A stretch of 64,000 nt of DNA from Massilia phosphatilytica (GCF_002968015.1 NZ_PUIP01000015.1:124001-188000), one strand, 5' to 3'. Numbered from the stretch's first letter, positions 24,140 through 33,492 are shown. Made by a program: numbers and translations. The notes: generated by a model from the sequence alone, not told the origin.

Positions 24140-26487
24140 AGCTGAACCGCATCGCCGCGCTGTTGTTCACCCTGGGCGCGACGTGCGCCCATGCCGCCGA
24201 CCTGTTCCCGCTGCAGGACGTGCGCCTGGGCCCGAGCCCGTTCCTCGACGCCCAGACCACGGACCTGAACTACCTGCTGGCGATGGAGCCGGACCGCCTG
24301 CTGGCGCCGTTCCTGCGCGAAGCGGGGCTCACGCCGAAGCAGCCCAGCTACGGCAACTGGGAATCGTCGGGCCTGGATGGCCACATGGGCGGGCACTACC
24401 TGTCGGCGCTGGCGTTGATGGTGGCGTCGACCGGCGATGCGGAAGTCAGGAAGCGCCTCGACTACTTCGTCGCGGAACTGAAGCGCGCGCAGACGGCCAA
24501 CGGCGACGGCTACGTGGGCGGCGTCCCGGGCGGCCGTGCCGCGTGGCGCGACGTCGCCGCGGGCAAGCTCCATGCCGACAACTTCTCCGTCAACGGCAAG
24601 TGGGTCCCGTGGTACAACCTGCACAAGATCTACGCGGGCCTGCGCGACGCGTACCGCTATGCCGGCAACGAGGATGCGAAGGCGATGCTGATCGCCATGG
24701 CCGACTGGGCGCTGCGCCTGACGAGCCACCTGACGGACGAGCAGATGCAGCAGATGCTGAAGGCGGAACACGGCGGCATGAACGAGGTGCTGGCCGACGT
24801 CGCCCAGATGACGGGGGATTCGCGCTACATGGACCTGGCGCTGAAATTCTCGCACCAGGCCATCCTGCAGCCGCTCGAAAAGCATGAAGACAAGCTCTCG
24901 GGCCTGCACGCCAACACGCAGATCCCGAAAGTCATCGGCTTCAAGCGCATTGGCGAACTCACGGGCCGCAAGGACATGGCGGATGCCGCCGCGTTCTTCT
25001 GGCAGACCGTCGTCGACCACCGCACGGTGGCCATCGGCGGCAACAGCGTCAGGGAGCACTTCCATGACGACAAGGACTTCAGCCCCATGATCAACGAGGT
25101 CGAGGGGCCGGAGACCTGCAACACCTACAACATGCTGAAGCTGACGGAGATGCTGTTCGAGACGTCGGACAAGGCATCGTACGCCGACTACTACGAGCGC
25201 GCGCTGTACAACCACATCCTCGCGTCCGAGCATCCGGGCAAGGGCGGCTTTGTCTACTTCACGCCGATGCGCCCGAACCACTACCGCGTGTATTCGCAGG
25301 TGGACCAGGCCATGTGGTGCTGCGTGGGCTCCGGCATCGAGAGCCATGCGAAGTACGGCGAATTCATCTATGCCCACGAAGGCGATGCATTGTTCGTCAA
25401 CCTGTTCATCCCGTCCACGGTGGACTGGCGCGAGAAAAACGTCAAGGTCACGCAGGCGAACAACTTCCCGGACCAGGCCAGCACGCGCATCACCGTCGAC
25501 GGCGACAGCCGCTTCGCGATGAAGATCCGCTATCCGGCCTGGGTCGCACCGGGCAAGCTGGCCGTGAAGGTGAACGGCAAGCCGGTGAAGGTGAACGCGC
25601 AGCCGGGCTCCTACGTCAGCATCGACCGCGCATGGAAGAAGGGCGACCGCGTCGACGTCAGCCTGCCGATGACGATGCGCCTGGAGCAGATGCCGGACAA
25701 GTCGAAGTACTACGCGGTGCTGTACGGCCCCGTCGTGCTGGCCGCGAAGACGAACCCGTTCCCGACCGAGCACCTGAACTTCCTCGCGGACGACTCGCGC
25801 ATGGGCCACAGCCCGTCCGGCCAGGTCTGCCCGCTGGAGGCGGCGCCGACCTTCGTCTCGGACAGCCTCGATTTCACGCGCCGCTTCAAGCCCGTGAAGG
25901 GCAAGCCGCTGACATTCACGGCGCCAGGCGTCGTGCAGGGCGGCGCGGGGTCGTCGACGGAGTTCATCCCGTTCTTCCGCCTGCACGACTCGCGCTACAT
26001 GATCTACTGGCAGCAGAGCACCCCGGCCGAATTCGCCCGCGTGAAGCAGGAAAACGCGGACAAGGAAGCGGAGCGCCTCGCGCTGGACGCGCAGACCATC
26101 GACCAGGTGGCGCCGGGCGAGCAGCAGCCGGAATCGGACCACGGCTTCAAGGGCGAGGGCGCGGACGCGGGCCTCAACAACGGCCGTCACTGGCGCCATG
26201 CGACCAGGTGGTTCAGCTACCAGTTGAACGACCCGAAGCACGAAGCGAAGGCGCTGCGCCTGACGTTCGCGCGCGCGGACGCCGGCCGCAAGTTCGACAT
26301 CGTCGTCGACGGCCAGCGCATCGCCGAACTCGAACTGCCGGCCGGCGAGGCGCAGGAATTCTATACGCGCGACTTCGCGCTGCCGCCCGCGCTGGTGCAG
26401 GGCGCGAACGGCAAGCTCGAAGTGAAATTCGTCGCGAAAGAAGGCTCGATGGCCGGTGGGCTGTACGGGCTGCGGTTGATGCGCTGA
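24136..26487 (+). CDS. Secreted GH127/GH146 beta-L-arabinofuranosidase
   Basis: A 783-aa protein with a signal peptide (1-20) and an (alpha/alpha)6-barrel of the DUF1680 type. The unusual cysteine-based site is intact: Glu326 and Cys328 in GPETCNTYN, and Cys395-Cys396 in WCCVGSG, corresponding to the zinc-bound Cys nucleophile site of characterised beta-L-arabinofuranosidases. C-terminal beta domains extend from about residue 420 to the end. Length and export suit GH146 (pectic arabinan debranching) better than the shorter intracellular GH127, but this split cannot be settled by eye. The gene is translationally coupled to the arabinanase gene and convergent with rsgA, leaving 6 nt between stops. 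Confidence 0.88.
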   Translation: MKLNRIAALLFTLGATCAHAADLFPLQDVRLGPSPFLDAQTTDLNYLLAMEPDRLLAPFLREAGLTPKQPSYGNWESSGLDGHMGGHYLSALALMVASTGDAEVRKRLDYFVAELKRAQTANGDGYVGGVPGGRAAWRDVAAGKLHADNFSVNGKWVPWYNLHKIYAGLRDAYRYAGNEDAKAMLIAMADWALRLTSHLTDEQMQQMLKAEHGGMNEVLADVAQMTGDSRYMDLALKFSHQAILQPLEKHEDKLSGLHANTQIPKVIGFKRIGELTGRKDMADAAAFFWQTVVDHRTVAIGGNSVREHFHDDKDFSPMINEVEGPETCNTYNMLKLTEMLFETSDKASYADYYERALYNHILASEHPGKGGFVYFTPMRPNHYRVYSQVDQAMWCCVGSGIESHAKYGEFIYAHEGDALFVNLFIPSTVDWREKNVKVTQANNFPDQASTRITVDGDSRFAMKIRYPAWVAPGKLAVKVNGKPVKVNAQPGSYVSIDRAWKKGDRVDVSLPMTMRLEQMPDKSKYYAVLYGPVVLAAKTNPFPTEHLNFLADDSRMGHSPSGQVCPLEAAPTFVSDSLDFTRRFKPVKGKPLTFTAPGVVQGGAGSSTEFIPFFRLHDSRYMIYWQQSTPAEFARVKQENADKEAERLALDAQTIDQVAPGEQQPESDHGFKGEGADAGLNNGRHWRHATRWFSYQLNDPKHEAKALRLTFARADAGRKFDIVVDGQRIAELELPAGEAQEFYTRDFALPPALVQGANGKLEVKFVAKEGSMAGGLYGLRLMR

Positions 26488-26493
26488 TCCGCG

Positions 26494-27522
26494 TTACCGT
26501 TTGGCCTGGGCCCGCGCCCGGGCCATCCGGTTCAACACCTTCCATCTCGACCGCGCCGCGATGCGGTCCAGCGGCGTCGCGGCCGCATGCCGCACTTCGC
26601 GCAACAGCTTGTGGTAGTTGCGCAGGCGGTCCGCATCGACGGCGCCGCGCACCGCGCATCCCGGCTCCTCCACGTGCGAGCAGTCGTGAAAGCGGCAGTG
26701 CGCGGCCAGCGTCTCGATGTCGTCGAAGGCCGCGATGACGCCGTCCTCGTCGGCGTCCGGCTGCCAGCTGCGCATTCCCGGCGTGTCGATCACGCAGGCG
26801 CCACCGACGCACAGGTGCAGCGAGCGTGACGTCGTCGTGTGGCGGCCGCGGTCGTCGCCCTTGCGCACGCCACCCGTCTGCTGGTGCGCGCCGGTGAGGG
26901 TGTTCGTCAGCGTCGACTTGCCCACGCCGGATGTGCCGAGCAGGACGAGCGTCTGGCCTTCTCCGGTCCACGGCGCCAGTACCCCGGCGGCGGTGTCCTG
27001 CAGCGGATGCACGCGCACCACGGGGACCGTCGCCGGCAAGCGCGCCGCGACCTGCGCCGCTTTCTCGTCTGCGTCGGGCACGAGATCGCCCTTCGTCAGG
27101 ACGATCACGGGCGCCACGTCGCACGACTTCGCCACCATCAGGTAGCGTTCCAGCCGGCGCAAATTGAAATCGCCGTCGAGGCCCATCACCAGCAGGGCCG
27201 TGTCGACGTTGGCCGCCAGGCGCTGGCGCGTGCCGCTGGCGTCGCGTCTTACCAGTTCGTTCAGCGGGTCGATGAGCGTATGGATCCAGGCTTCGTTGTG
27301 CTCGTTAAGGTCGAACAGCACCCAGTCGCCGACGGCAACGGAAGCGTCGAGGGATGGATGCGGCCGGGCAGGGAATTCCTGCAGGCCGTCGTGCAGCATG
27401 AGGGCGGTGCGGTGCACGCTCGCCACGCGCGCGGGTTGGCCGCGGTCGTGCACGGCGAGGCGCGCGGCGATGGGATTGGTGAGTCCGATGCGGCGCAGTG
27501 CCGCGATATCGAAATCGATCAT
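26494..27522 (-). CDS. rsgA: Ribosome small-subunit-dependent GTPase RsgA
   Basis: Late 30S-subunit maturation GTPase. The 342-aa protein shows the circularly permuted order G4-G1-G3: TKGD (143-146), GTSGVGKST (196-204), DTPG (246-249). An N-terminal OB-fold precedes it, and a C-terminal zinc site has Cys276, Cys281, His283 and Cys289. ATG at 27522 is chosen because the OB-fold starts there and an AGGA lies upstream; an in-frame ATG at 27588 adds only basic residues. It is the only gene on the minus strand inside the arabinan locus and looks unrelated to sugar use. Confidence 0.92.
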   Translation of the reverse strand: MIDFDIAALRRIGLTNPIAARLAVHDRGQPARVASVHRTALMLHDGLQEFPARPHPSLDASVAVGDWVLFDLNEHNEAWIHTLIDPLNELVRRDASGTRQRLAANVDTALLVMGLDGDFNLRRLERYLMVAKSCDVAPVIVLTKGDLVPDADEKAAQVAARLPATVPVVRVHPLQDTAAGVLAPWTGEGQTLVLLGTSGVGKSTLTNTLTGAHQQTGGVRKGDDRGRHTTTSRSLHLCVGGACVIDTPGMRSWQPDADEDGVIAAFDDIETLAAHCRFHDCSHVEEPGCAVRGAVDADRLRNYHKLLREVRHAAATPLDRIAARSRWKVLNRMARARAQAKR

Positions 27523-27677
27523 GGTCGTTGTGTTCCTGTTGCGAAATGCGCGTATGCGCGGGCACGCTGCCACATACGAATGCGGCAACGGTGGATTCGG
27601 TCAGGGAAGGTCGGCGCGGCTGGCACGCCCGTTCGCAACGACGATGAACAACGACGGTGATCGACGGTGTAAGGTAG

Positions 27678-27716
27678 TCAGGCGGCCGACAGGAGGGCAA
27701 TATCCGGCTGTGTCAT
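27678..27716 (-). CDS. Possible 12-codon leader ORF upstream of rsgA
   Basis: On the minus strand an AAGGAG ribosome site precedes ATG 27716 by 7 nt, opening a 12-residue frame (MTQPDIALLSAA) that ends in TGA. It lies 155 nt upstream of rsgA and downstream of a TATACT -10-like hexamer. It could be a leader peptide or small protein; coding capacity is unproven. Confidence 0.35.
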   Translation of the reverse strand: MTQPDIALLSAA

Positions 27717-27748
27717 GGGGCTCTCCTTGTCAAATGGTGGGAGCGGCA

Positions 27749-27776
27749 AGTATAGCGCGGCGCTGCCGTCATGCAA
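27749..27776 (-). promoter_or_regulatory. Candidate rsgA promoter
   Basis: On the minus strand TTGCAT (27771-27776) and TATACT (27749-27754) are separated by 16 nt, about 30 nt before the short leader frame. The 365-nt gap between rsgA and the ABC operon (27523-27887) holds this promoter, the leader frame and the divergent ABC promoter; nothing else was recognised. Confidence 0.4.
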
Positions 27777-27802
27777 CCGACATTTGCATTGATGCCGAAA
27801 TG

Positions 27803-27856
27803 GATATGTCTACCGTCAAAAAAATGATTGGATAGATATGTCAGTTCTGTCATAGT
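27803..27856 (+). promoter_or_regulatory. ABC operon promoter with direct repeats
   Basis: TTGGAT (27828-27833) and CATAGT (27851-27856) with a 17-nt spacer form a plausible promoter 32 nt before the binding-protein start. GATATGTC is repeated exactly at 27803-27810 and 27835-27842, 32 nt apart (about three helical turns); one copy lies upstream of the -35 and one between -35 and -10. Such spacing suits a dimeric or tetrameric regulator, perhaps the LysR protein (inference). Confidence 0.45.
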
Positions 27857-27887
27857 ATCCCTGCACAACAATTCCGGAGACTAAGTG

Positions 27888-28850
27888 ATGATCATCACCC
27901 GCAGGACCCTCCTGGGCGCCGCTGCCGCCATCGCGTGCGCTGCCGCCATCCCGGCATTCGCCGCCAAACCCCTCACGATCGGCTTCTCGCAGGTCGGTGC
28001 CGAAAGCGAATGGCGCACCGCGAATACCGCCTCGATCAAGGACGCCGCCAAGAAGGCCGGCGTCAACCTGAAATTCGCCGACGCCCAGCAACAGCAGCAG
28101 AATCAGGTCAAGGCCATCCGCTCGTTCATCGCCCAGCGCGTCGACGTGATCGCGTTCTCGCCCGTCGTGGAAACCGGCTGGGAGACCGTGCTGCGCGAGG
28201 CGAAGAACGCCAAGATCCCCGTGATCCTGACCGACCGTGCCGTCAAGGTCACCGATCCGTCGCTGTTCGTCAGCTTCATCGGTTCCGACTTCGTGGAAGA
28301 AGGCCGCCGCGCCGGCCGCTGGCTGCTGGATTACGCCAAGAAGAACGGCGACAAGCCGCTGAACATCGTCGAGCTGCAGGGCACGACCGGCGCCGCGCCC
28401 GCGATCGACCGCAAGAACGGTTTTGCCGAAGTCATCGGCGCGAATCCGAAGCTGAAGGTCATCCGCTCGCAGACGGCCGACTTCACCCGCGCCAAGGGCA
28501 AGGAAGTCATGGAAGCCTTCCTGAAGTCGGAAGGCAAGAAGATCAACGTGCTGTACGCGCACAATGACGACATGGCCATCGGCGCGATCCAGGCCATCGA
28601 GGAAGCGGGCCTGAAGCCGGGCAAGGACATCGTCATCATCTCGATCGACGGCGTGAAAGGGGCGTTCGAAGCCATGAAGGCCGGCAAGCTGAACGTGACG
28701 GTCGAGTGCAATCCGCTGCTCGGTCCGACCCTGATTCAGACGGCGCAGGACGTCGTGGCCGGCAAACCGGTTCCGAAGCGTATCGTCGTCAACGAGGGCG
28801 TGTTCCCGGCTGAGGTGGCGGCGAAGGAACTTCCGAACCGTAAGTATTGA
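27888..28850 (+). CDS. Periplasmic furanose-binding protein (YtfQ-like)
   Basis: A 320-aa periplasmic-binding protein of the ribose/galactose type. The N-terminus ITRRTLLGAAAA has a twin-arginine-like pair and cleavage after AFAA. The mature protein opens with KPLTIGFSQVGAESEWR and has the hinge segments QQQQNQVKAIRSFIAQRVD and NDDMAIGAIQAIEEAG, close to E. coli YtfQ, which binds galactofuranose. In an arabinan locus, L-arabinofuranose is the natural inferred ligand. The ATG at 27888 has GGAGA 7 nt upstream and is preferred over the GTG at 27885. Confidence 0.9.
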   Translation: MIITRRTLLGAAAAIACAAAIPAFAAKPLTIGFSQVGAESEWRTANTASIKDAAKKAGVNLKFADAQQQQQNQVKAIRSFIAQRVDVIAFSPVVETGWETVLREAKNAKIPVILTDRAVKVTDPSLFVSFIGSDFVEEGRRAGRWLLDYAKKNGDKPLNIVELQGTTGAAPAIDRKNGFAEVIGANPKLKVIRSQTADFTRAKGKEVMEAFLKSEGKKINVLYAHNDDMAIGAIQAIEEAGLKPGKDIVIISIDGVKGAFEAMKAGKLNVTVECNPLLGPTLIQTAQDVVAGKPVPKRIVVNEGVFPAEVAAKELPNRKY

Positions 28851-28861
28851 TCGGGCGGGGC

Positions 28862-30379
28862 ATGGTCGATTCGAAGCAGCCGGTACTGGAAGTTACCGGC
28901 ATCCATAAAGCCTTCCCGGGTGTGAAGGCGTTGTCCGAGGCCGGACTGCGCCTGTTTCCCGGCGAAGTCCACACGCTGATGGGCCAGAACGGCGCGGGCA
29001 AGTCCACGCTGATCAAGGTCCTCACCGGCGTCTACCAGCCGGACGCCGGCAGCATCGTGCTGGAGGGCCAGGCGATCCAGCCGCGCTCCACGCAGGATGC
29101 GCAGAACCTCGGCATCAGTACCGTCTATCAGGAAGTCAATCTGTGCCCGAATTTGTCGGTCGCGGAAAACATCTTCATTGGCCGCTATCCGCGCCGCTTC
29201 GGCATGGTCGACTGGCGGTCGATGCGGTCGCAGGCCACGGCGCTGCTCGAGCGCCTGGAGATCCGCGTCGACGTCAGCAAGCCGCTCGCCGATTACCCGC
29301 TCGCGATCCAGCAGATGGTCGCCATCGCGCGCGCGCTGAACACGGAATCGCGCGTGCTGATCCTCGACGAGCCCACGTCCAGCCTGGACGAGGCGGAAGT
29401 GCAGATGCTGTTCTCGGTGCTGCGCCGCCTGCGCGAAGAGGGCATGGCGATCCTGTTCGTCACGCACTTCCTCGACCAGACGTATGCGATCTCGGACCGC
29501 ATCACGGTGATGCGCAACGGCGAGCGCGAAGGCGAGTACGCTTGCGCGGACCTGTCGCGCCTGGCGCTCGTCAACAAGATGATCGGTGCGCCGGCCGATG
29601 CGGAGCATGCGACCGACACAGCTGAACAGTCGGAAGCGAACGAGCACGGCGAAGTCTTCCTGCGCGCCCGCGGCATCGCGCGCAAGGGCGTGCTGCAGCC
29701 GGTCGATCTCGAAATCCGTCGCGGCGAACTGCTGGGCCTTGCCGGCCTGCTGGGCTCCGGCCGCACGGAAACGGCGCGCCTGCTGTTCGGCGCCGACAAG
29801 GCGGACAGCGGCAGCTTCGACATCGACGGCAAGCAGGTGAGCTTCTCGAACCCGCGCGACGCCATCGCACAAGGCATCGGCTTCTGCTCGGAAGACCGCA
29901 AGCACGAAGGCGCGATCCTCGCGCTGTCCGTGCGCGAAAACCTGATCCTCGCGCTGCAGGCGAGACAAGGCATCTTCCGCGCCATTCCTTTCAAACGCCA
30001 GCAGCAGCTGGCGACCGACTACGTCAAGTGGCTGGGCATCAAGACAGCCAGCATCGAGACGCCGATCGGCACGCTCTCCGGCGGCAACCAGCAGAAGGTC
30101 TTGCTGGCGCGCTGGCTCGCGACCGACCCGCGCCTGATGATCCTCGACGAACCGACGCGCGGCATCGACGTGCGCGCCAAGCAGGAAATCATGGATTACG
30201 TCAGTAACCTGTGCCGCAAGGGCATGTCCATTCTCTTCATCTCGTCCGAGCTGCCGGAAGTGCTGCGCGTGTCCGACCGCATGGTCGTCATGCGCGACCG
30301 CAAGGCGTGCGGCGAGTACCAGCGCGGTGAACTGGACGAGACGTCCGTGCTGCACGTGATCGCAGGGGAGACGGCATGA
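28862..30379 (+). CDS. Sugar ABC transporter ATP-binding protein (YtfR-like)
   Basis: A 505-aa double-domain ATPase. The first domain has Walker A GQNGAGKST and Walker B LILDEPTSSLD, but its signature is the degenerate PLAIQQMVAIARAL. The second domain lacks a canonical Walker A (GLLGSGRTE) but has LSGGNQQKV and LMILDEPTRGID, the usual asymmetric pattern for monosaccharide importers. ATG 28862 lies 11 nt after the binding-protein stop with a weak G-rich ribosome site; an in-frame TTG at 28847 would overlap that stop. The gene overlaps the permease start by ATGA. Confidence 0.92.
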   Translation: MVDSKQPVLEVTGIHKAFPGVKALSEAGLRLFPGEVHTLMGQNGAGKSTLIKVLTGVYQPDAGSIVLEGQAIQPRSTQDAQNLGISTVYQEVNLCPNLSVAENIFIGRYPRRFGMVDWRSMRSQATALLERLEIRVDVSKPLADYPLAIQQMVAIARALNTESRVLILDEPTSSLDEAEVQMLFSVLRRLREEGMAILFVTHFLDQTYAISDRITVMRNGEREGEYACADLSRLALVNKMIGAPADAEHATDTAEQSEANEHGEVFLRARGIARKGVLQPVDLEIRRGELLGLAGLLGSGRTETARLLFGADKADSGSFDIDGKQVSFSNPRDAIAQGIGFCSEDRKHEGAILALSVRENLILALQARQGIFRAIPFKRQQQLATDYVKWLGIKTASIETPIGTLSGGNQQKVLLARWLATDPRLMILDEPTRGIDVRAKQEIMDYVSNLCRKGMSILFISSELPEVLRVSDRMVVMRDRKACGEYQRGELDETSVLHVIAGETA

Positions 30380-31407
30380 GCACGACCGGCGCCACCGTCA
30401 AACCGTCCGTGCAGCAGACAGCGCGCAGCGCCTGGCTGCAGCATCCGCTCGTGCGCCCGCTCGGCGCGCTCGTCGCGCTGCTGCTCGTCGACGCGTTCCT
30501 CGTGCCGGGCTTCTTCCACCTCGAGGTGAAAGAGGGCCACCTGTACGGCGCGATCATCGACATCCTCAACCGCGCTGCGCCGCTGATGCTGGCGGCGCTC
30601 GGCATGACCCTCGTCATCGCCACGCGCGGCATCGACATCTCGGTCGGCGCCGTCGTCGCGCTGTCCGGCACCGTGTCCGCGATGCTGATCGGCGGCAGCA
30701 CGCCGAACACGCCGATGGCGCTCGCGCTGGCGGCGTCGCTCGGTGTCGCGCTGCTGTGCGGCCTGTGGAACGGCGTGCTTGTCGCCGGCATCAAGCTGCA
30801 ACCGATCGTCGCCACCCTGATCCTGATGGTGGCGGGCCGCGGCCTCGCGCAGCTGCTGACGGACGGCCAGATCGTCACCGTGTACTACGAGCCGTTCTTC
30901 TTCCTGGGCAGCGGCTATCTCGCCGGCCTGCCGTTCTCGCTGTTCGTCGTCGCGGCCGTGTTCGCGGTGACCCTGCTGCTGGTGAAGAAGACGGCGCTGG
31001 GCCTGTTCATCCAGGCGGTCGGCATCAATCCGGTGGCGGCGCGCCTCGCGGGCCTGCGCACGGCCACCTTGATCACGTTCGTGTACGTGTTCTGCAGCGC
31101 CTGCGCGGGTCTGGCCGGCATGCTGATTACGTCGAACATCAAGAGCGCGGACGCGAACAACGCGGGCCTGCTGCTGGAGCTGGACGCGATCCTCGCCGTC
31201 ACCCTTGGCGGCACGTCGCTCGCCGGCGGCAAATTCAGCCTGGTGGGCAGCGTGATCGGCGCACTGATCATCCAGACCCTGACCTACACGATCTACTCGC
31301 TGGGCGTGCCGCCTGAAGTGAACATGGTCGTCAAATCCATCGTCGTCTTCGTCGTCTGCATCTCGCAGTCGAGCGAATTCAAGAACATCCTGCGGAGGTC
31401 CGCATGA
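30376..31407 (+). CDS. Sugar ABC transporter permease (YtfT-like)
   Basis: A 343-aa inner-membrane permease of the branched-chain-type/ribose family with 8-10 hydrophobic segments. The conserved LGMTLVIATRGIDISVGAVVALSG segment (near residues 75-98) and ILAVTLGGTSLAGGKFSLVGSVIGAL near the C-terminus are typical. Both ends overlap neighbours by ATGA (30376-30379 and 31404-31407), so the transporter is made from one coupled mRNA. Confidence 0.92.
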   Translation: MSTTGATVKPSVQQTARSAWLQHPLVRPLGALVALLLVDAFLVPGFFHLEVKEGHLYGAIIDILNRAAPLMLAALGMTLVIATRGIDISVGAVVALSGTVSAMLIGGSTPNTPMALALAASLGVALLCGLWNGVLVAGIKLQPIVATLILMVAGRGLAQLLTDGQIVTVYYEPFFFLGSGYLAGLPFSLFVVAAVFAVTLLLVKKTALGLFIQAVGINPVAARLAGLRTATLITFVYVFCSACAGLAGMLITSNIKSADANNAGLLLELDAILAVTLGGTSLAGGKFSLVGSVIGALIIQTLTYTIYSLGVPPEVNMVVKSIVVFVVCISQSSEFKNILRRSA

Positions 31408-32387
31408 GCGCGGTCGCAACCGGTACCCGCGGCGTCACGTCGGCGCCGTGGTTCACGTCCCTCGTCACCGTCGTTCTTCTCGTGGCAATGCTGGGCATCG
31501 GCGGGTCGGTGTACCCGGGCTTCCTGTCGCTGCAGGTGATCTTCAATCTCCTGATCGACAACGCGTTCCTGCTCGTGATCGCGGTGGGCATGGGCTTCGT
31601 GATCCTGTCGGGCGGCATCGACCTGTCCGTCGGCTCCGTGCTCGCGCTGTCGACGATGATCTCGGCCTGGCTGCTGCAGCACGCCCACTGGCCGCCGGCC
31701 GCTGTCATCGTGCTCGTGCTGCTGCTGGGCGCGTGCTTCGGCGGCGCGATGGGCGCGATCATCCACCTGTTCAAGCTGCAGCCGTTCATCGTCACGCTGG
31801 CCGGCATGTTCCTTGCCCGCGGCCTGTGCTACCTGATCAGCGTCGAGTCGATCACGATCGATGACCCGGTGTTCACCGCGATGTCGCAGACGCAGGTGCC
31901 GATCCTCGGCGGCTTTTTGTCGCCGGGCGCCATCATCGCGCTCGTCGTGCTGCTGGTCGCCATCTGGCTCGCGCACTTCACCGCGTTCGGCCGCGCCGTG
32001 TACGCCGTCGGCGGCAACGAGCAGTCGGCCGCGATGATGGGCTTGAACGTGGGCCGCACCAAGGTCCTCGTGTATGCGCTGTCGGGTTTCTGCGCGGCGC
32101 TGGGCGGCGTGCTGTTCGCCTTCTACATGTTGTCCGGCTATGGCCTGCACGGCCAGGGCACGGAGCTGGATGCCATTGCGGCCGTCGTCATCGGCGGCAC
32201 GCTCCTGACGGGCGGCTACGGCTACATCGCCGGCGCGCTGTCGGGCGTGCTGGTACTGGGTGCCATCCAGACGCTGATCGCCTTCGACGGCACGCTCAGC
32301 TCGTGGTGGACCAAGATCGTCATCGGAGCACTGCTGTTCGTCTTCTGCGTCGTGCAGAGGGTGATGGGCGGCCGTTCCAAGCAATAA
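31404..32387 (+). CDS. Sugar ABC transporter permease (YjfF-like)
   Basis: A 327-aa second permease subunit, homologous to the preceding one but shorter at the N-terminus. Family motifs are GFVILSGGIDLSVGSVLALST and AAVVIGGTLLTGGYG. Two different permeases in tandem after YtfQ- and YtfR-like genes reproduce the E. coli galactofuranose system, supporting a furanose importer rather than an AraFGH pyranose importer. The gene ends 130 nt before a secreted GH43 gene. Confidence 0.92.
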   Translation: MSAVATGTRGVTSAPWFTSLVTVVLLVAMLGIGGSVYPGFLSLQVIFNLLIDNAFLLVIAVGMGFVILSGGIDLSVGSVLALSTMISAWLLQHAHWPPAAVIVLVLLLGACFGGAMGAIIHLFKLQPFIVTLAGMFLARGLCYLISVESITIDDPVFTAMSQTQVPILGGFLSPGAIIALVVLLVAIWLAHFTAFGRAVYAVGGNEQSAAMMGLNVGRTKVLVYALSGFCAALGGVLFAFYMLSGYGLHGQGTELDAIAAVVIGGTLLTGGYGYIAGALSGVLVLGAIQTLIAFDGTLSSWWTKIVIGALLFVFCVVQRVMGGRSKQ

Positions 32388-32517
32388 GCAGGACCGTCGC
32401 GGCGCTGCACGCAACCCCGACCCCCGGCCACACGGGGGCGAGGGGCGCGGCTTGTCCGGTGCGACGGCATACCCGGCGCCGCCAACGCCGGTGATATTAC
32501 AAAACAACGGAGACTAC

Positions 32518-33471
32518 ATGCTCAAGCCCCTGATCGCCGCGACGCTGCTCGCGACGACGGCACTCGCCGGTGCCGCCAACCCCCTCACCAGCAAGATCTT
32601 CACCGCGGACCCCGCGGCCCTCGTCGACAACGGCCGCGTGTACCTGTACGTCGGCCACGACGAAGCCCCCGTCGGCGGCAAGGATTACCTGATGAACGAG
32701 TGGAAGGTGTTCTCCAGCTGCGACATGCAGAACTGGACCGAGCACCCGGCCGGCGTGCCGTTTTCCACGTTCAAGTGGGCGGCGAAAGACGCCTGGGCCA
32801 GCGACGTCACCAAGCGCAACGGCAAGTACTATTTGTACGTGACGGTCGAGCACAAGACGATCCCCGGCAAGGCGATCGGCGTGGCCGTGTCGGACAGCCC
32901 GACGGGACCGTTCGTCGATGCGCGCGGCACGGCCCTGATCACGAACGACATGACGCACGAGACCGAGATCAGCTGGGACGACATCGACCCGGCGATCTTC
33001 GTGGACGACGATGGCCAGGCCTATCTGTACTGGGGCAACACCGTCATGAAGTACGCGAAGCTGAAGGCGAACATGACGGAACTGGACGGTCCGATCCACA
33101 CGGTGGGCCTCGACCAGTTCACGGAAGCGTCCTACCTGCACAAGCACGCCGGCAAGTACTACCTGTCGTACTCGCGCAAGTTCCCGGAAGAGACCGTGTA
33201 CATGACGGGGCCGACGGCGACCGGTCCGTGGTCTTACGGCGGCGTGATCATGGAAAAGAACACGAACGTCGGCACGATCCACCACGCGATCATCGACTTC
33301 AACGGCAAGTCCTACATCATTTATCACAACGCCAAGCTGCCGACCGGTGGCGAATACCGCCGCTCGGTCGCCATCGAGGAATTGCACTACGGTCCGGACG
33401 GCAAGATCCTGCCCGTGCCGCAGACGGCGCAAGGTCCTGCCGCGAATCCGTCGGCAGCCTGCAAGCGATAA
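32518..33471 (+). CDS. Secreted GH43 enzyme, probable arabinofuranosidase/xylosidase type
   Basis: A 317-aa secreted GH43 with a signal peptide (1-20). Candidate catalytic residues are Asp31 (TADPAAL), Asp157 (DIDPAIF) and Glu203 (FTEASYL). The YVGHDEAP and EWKVFSSCDMQNWT segments match the arabinofuranosidase/xylosidase branch of GH43 rather than endo-arabinanases. The start is ATG 32518 with GGAG 7 nt upstream; an in-frame upstream ATG would destroy the signal peptide. The 130 nt before it show no clear promoter, so it may be read from the ABC transcript. Confidence 0.85.
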   Translation: MLKPLIAATLLATTALAGAANPLTSKIFTADPAALVDNGRVYLYVGHDEAPVGGKDYLMNEWKVFSSCDMQNWTEHPAGVPFSTFKWAAKDAWASDVTKRNGKYYLYVTVEHKTIPGKAIGVAVSDSPTGPFVDARGTALITNDMTHETEISWDDIDPAIFVDDDGQAYLYWGNTVMKYAKLKANMTELDGPIHTVGLDQFTEASYLHKHAGKYYLSYSRKFPEETVYMTGPTATGPWSYGGVIMEKNTNVGTIHHAIIDFNGKSYIIYHNAKLPTGGEYRRSVAIEELHYGPDGKILPVPQTAQGPAANPSAACKR

Positions 33472-33492
33472 AAGTTCTGCGTAAATATACGT

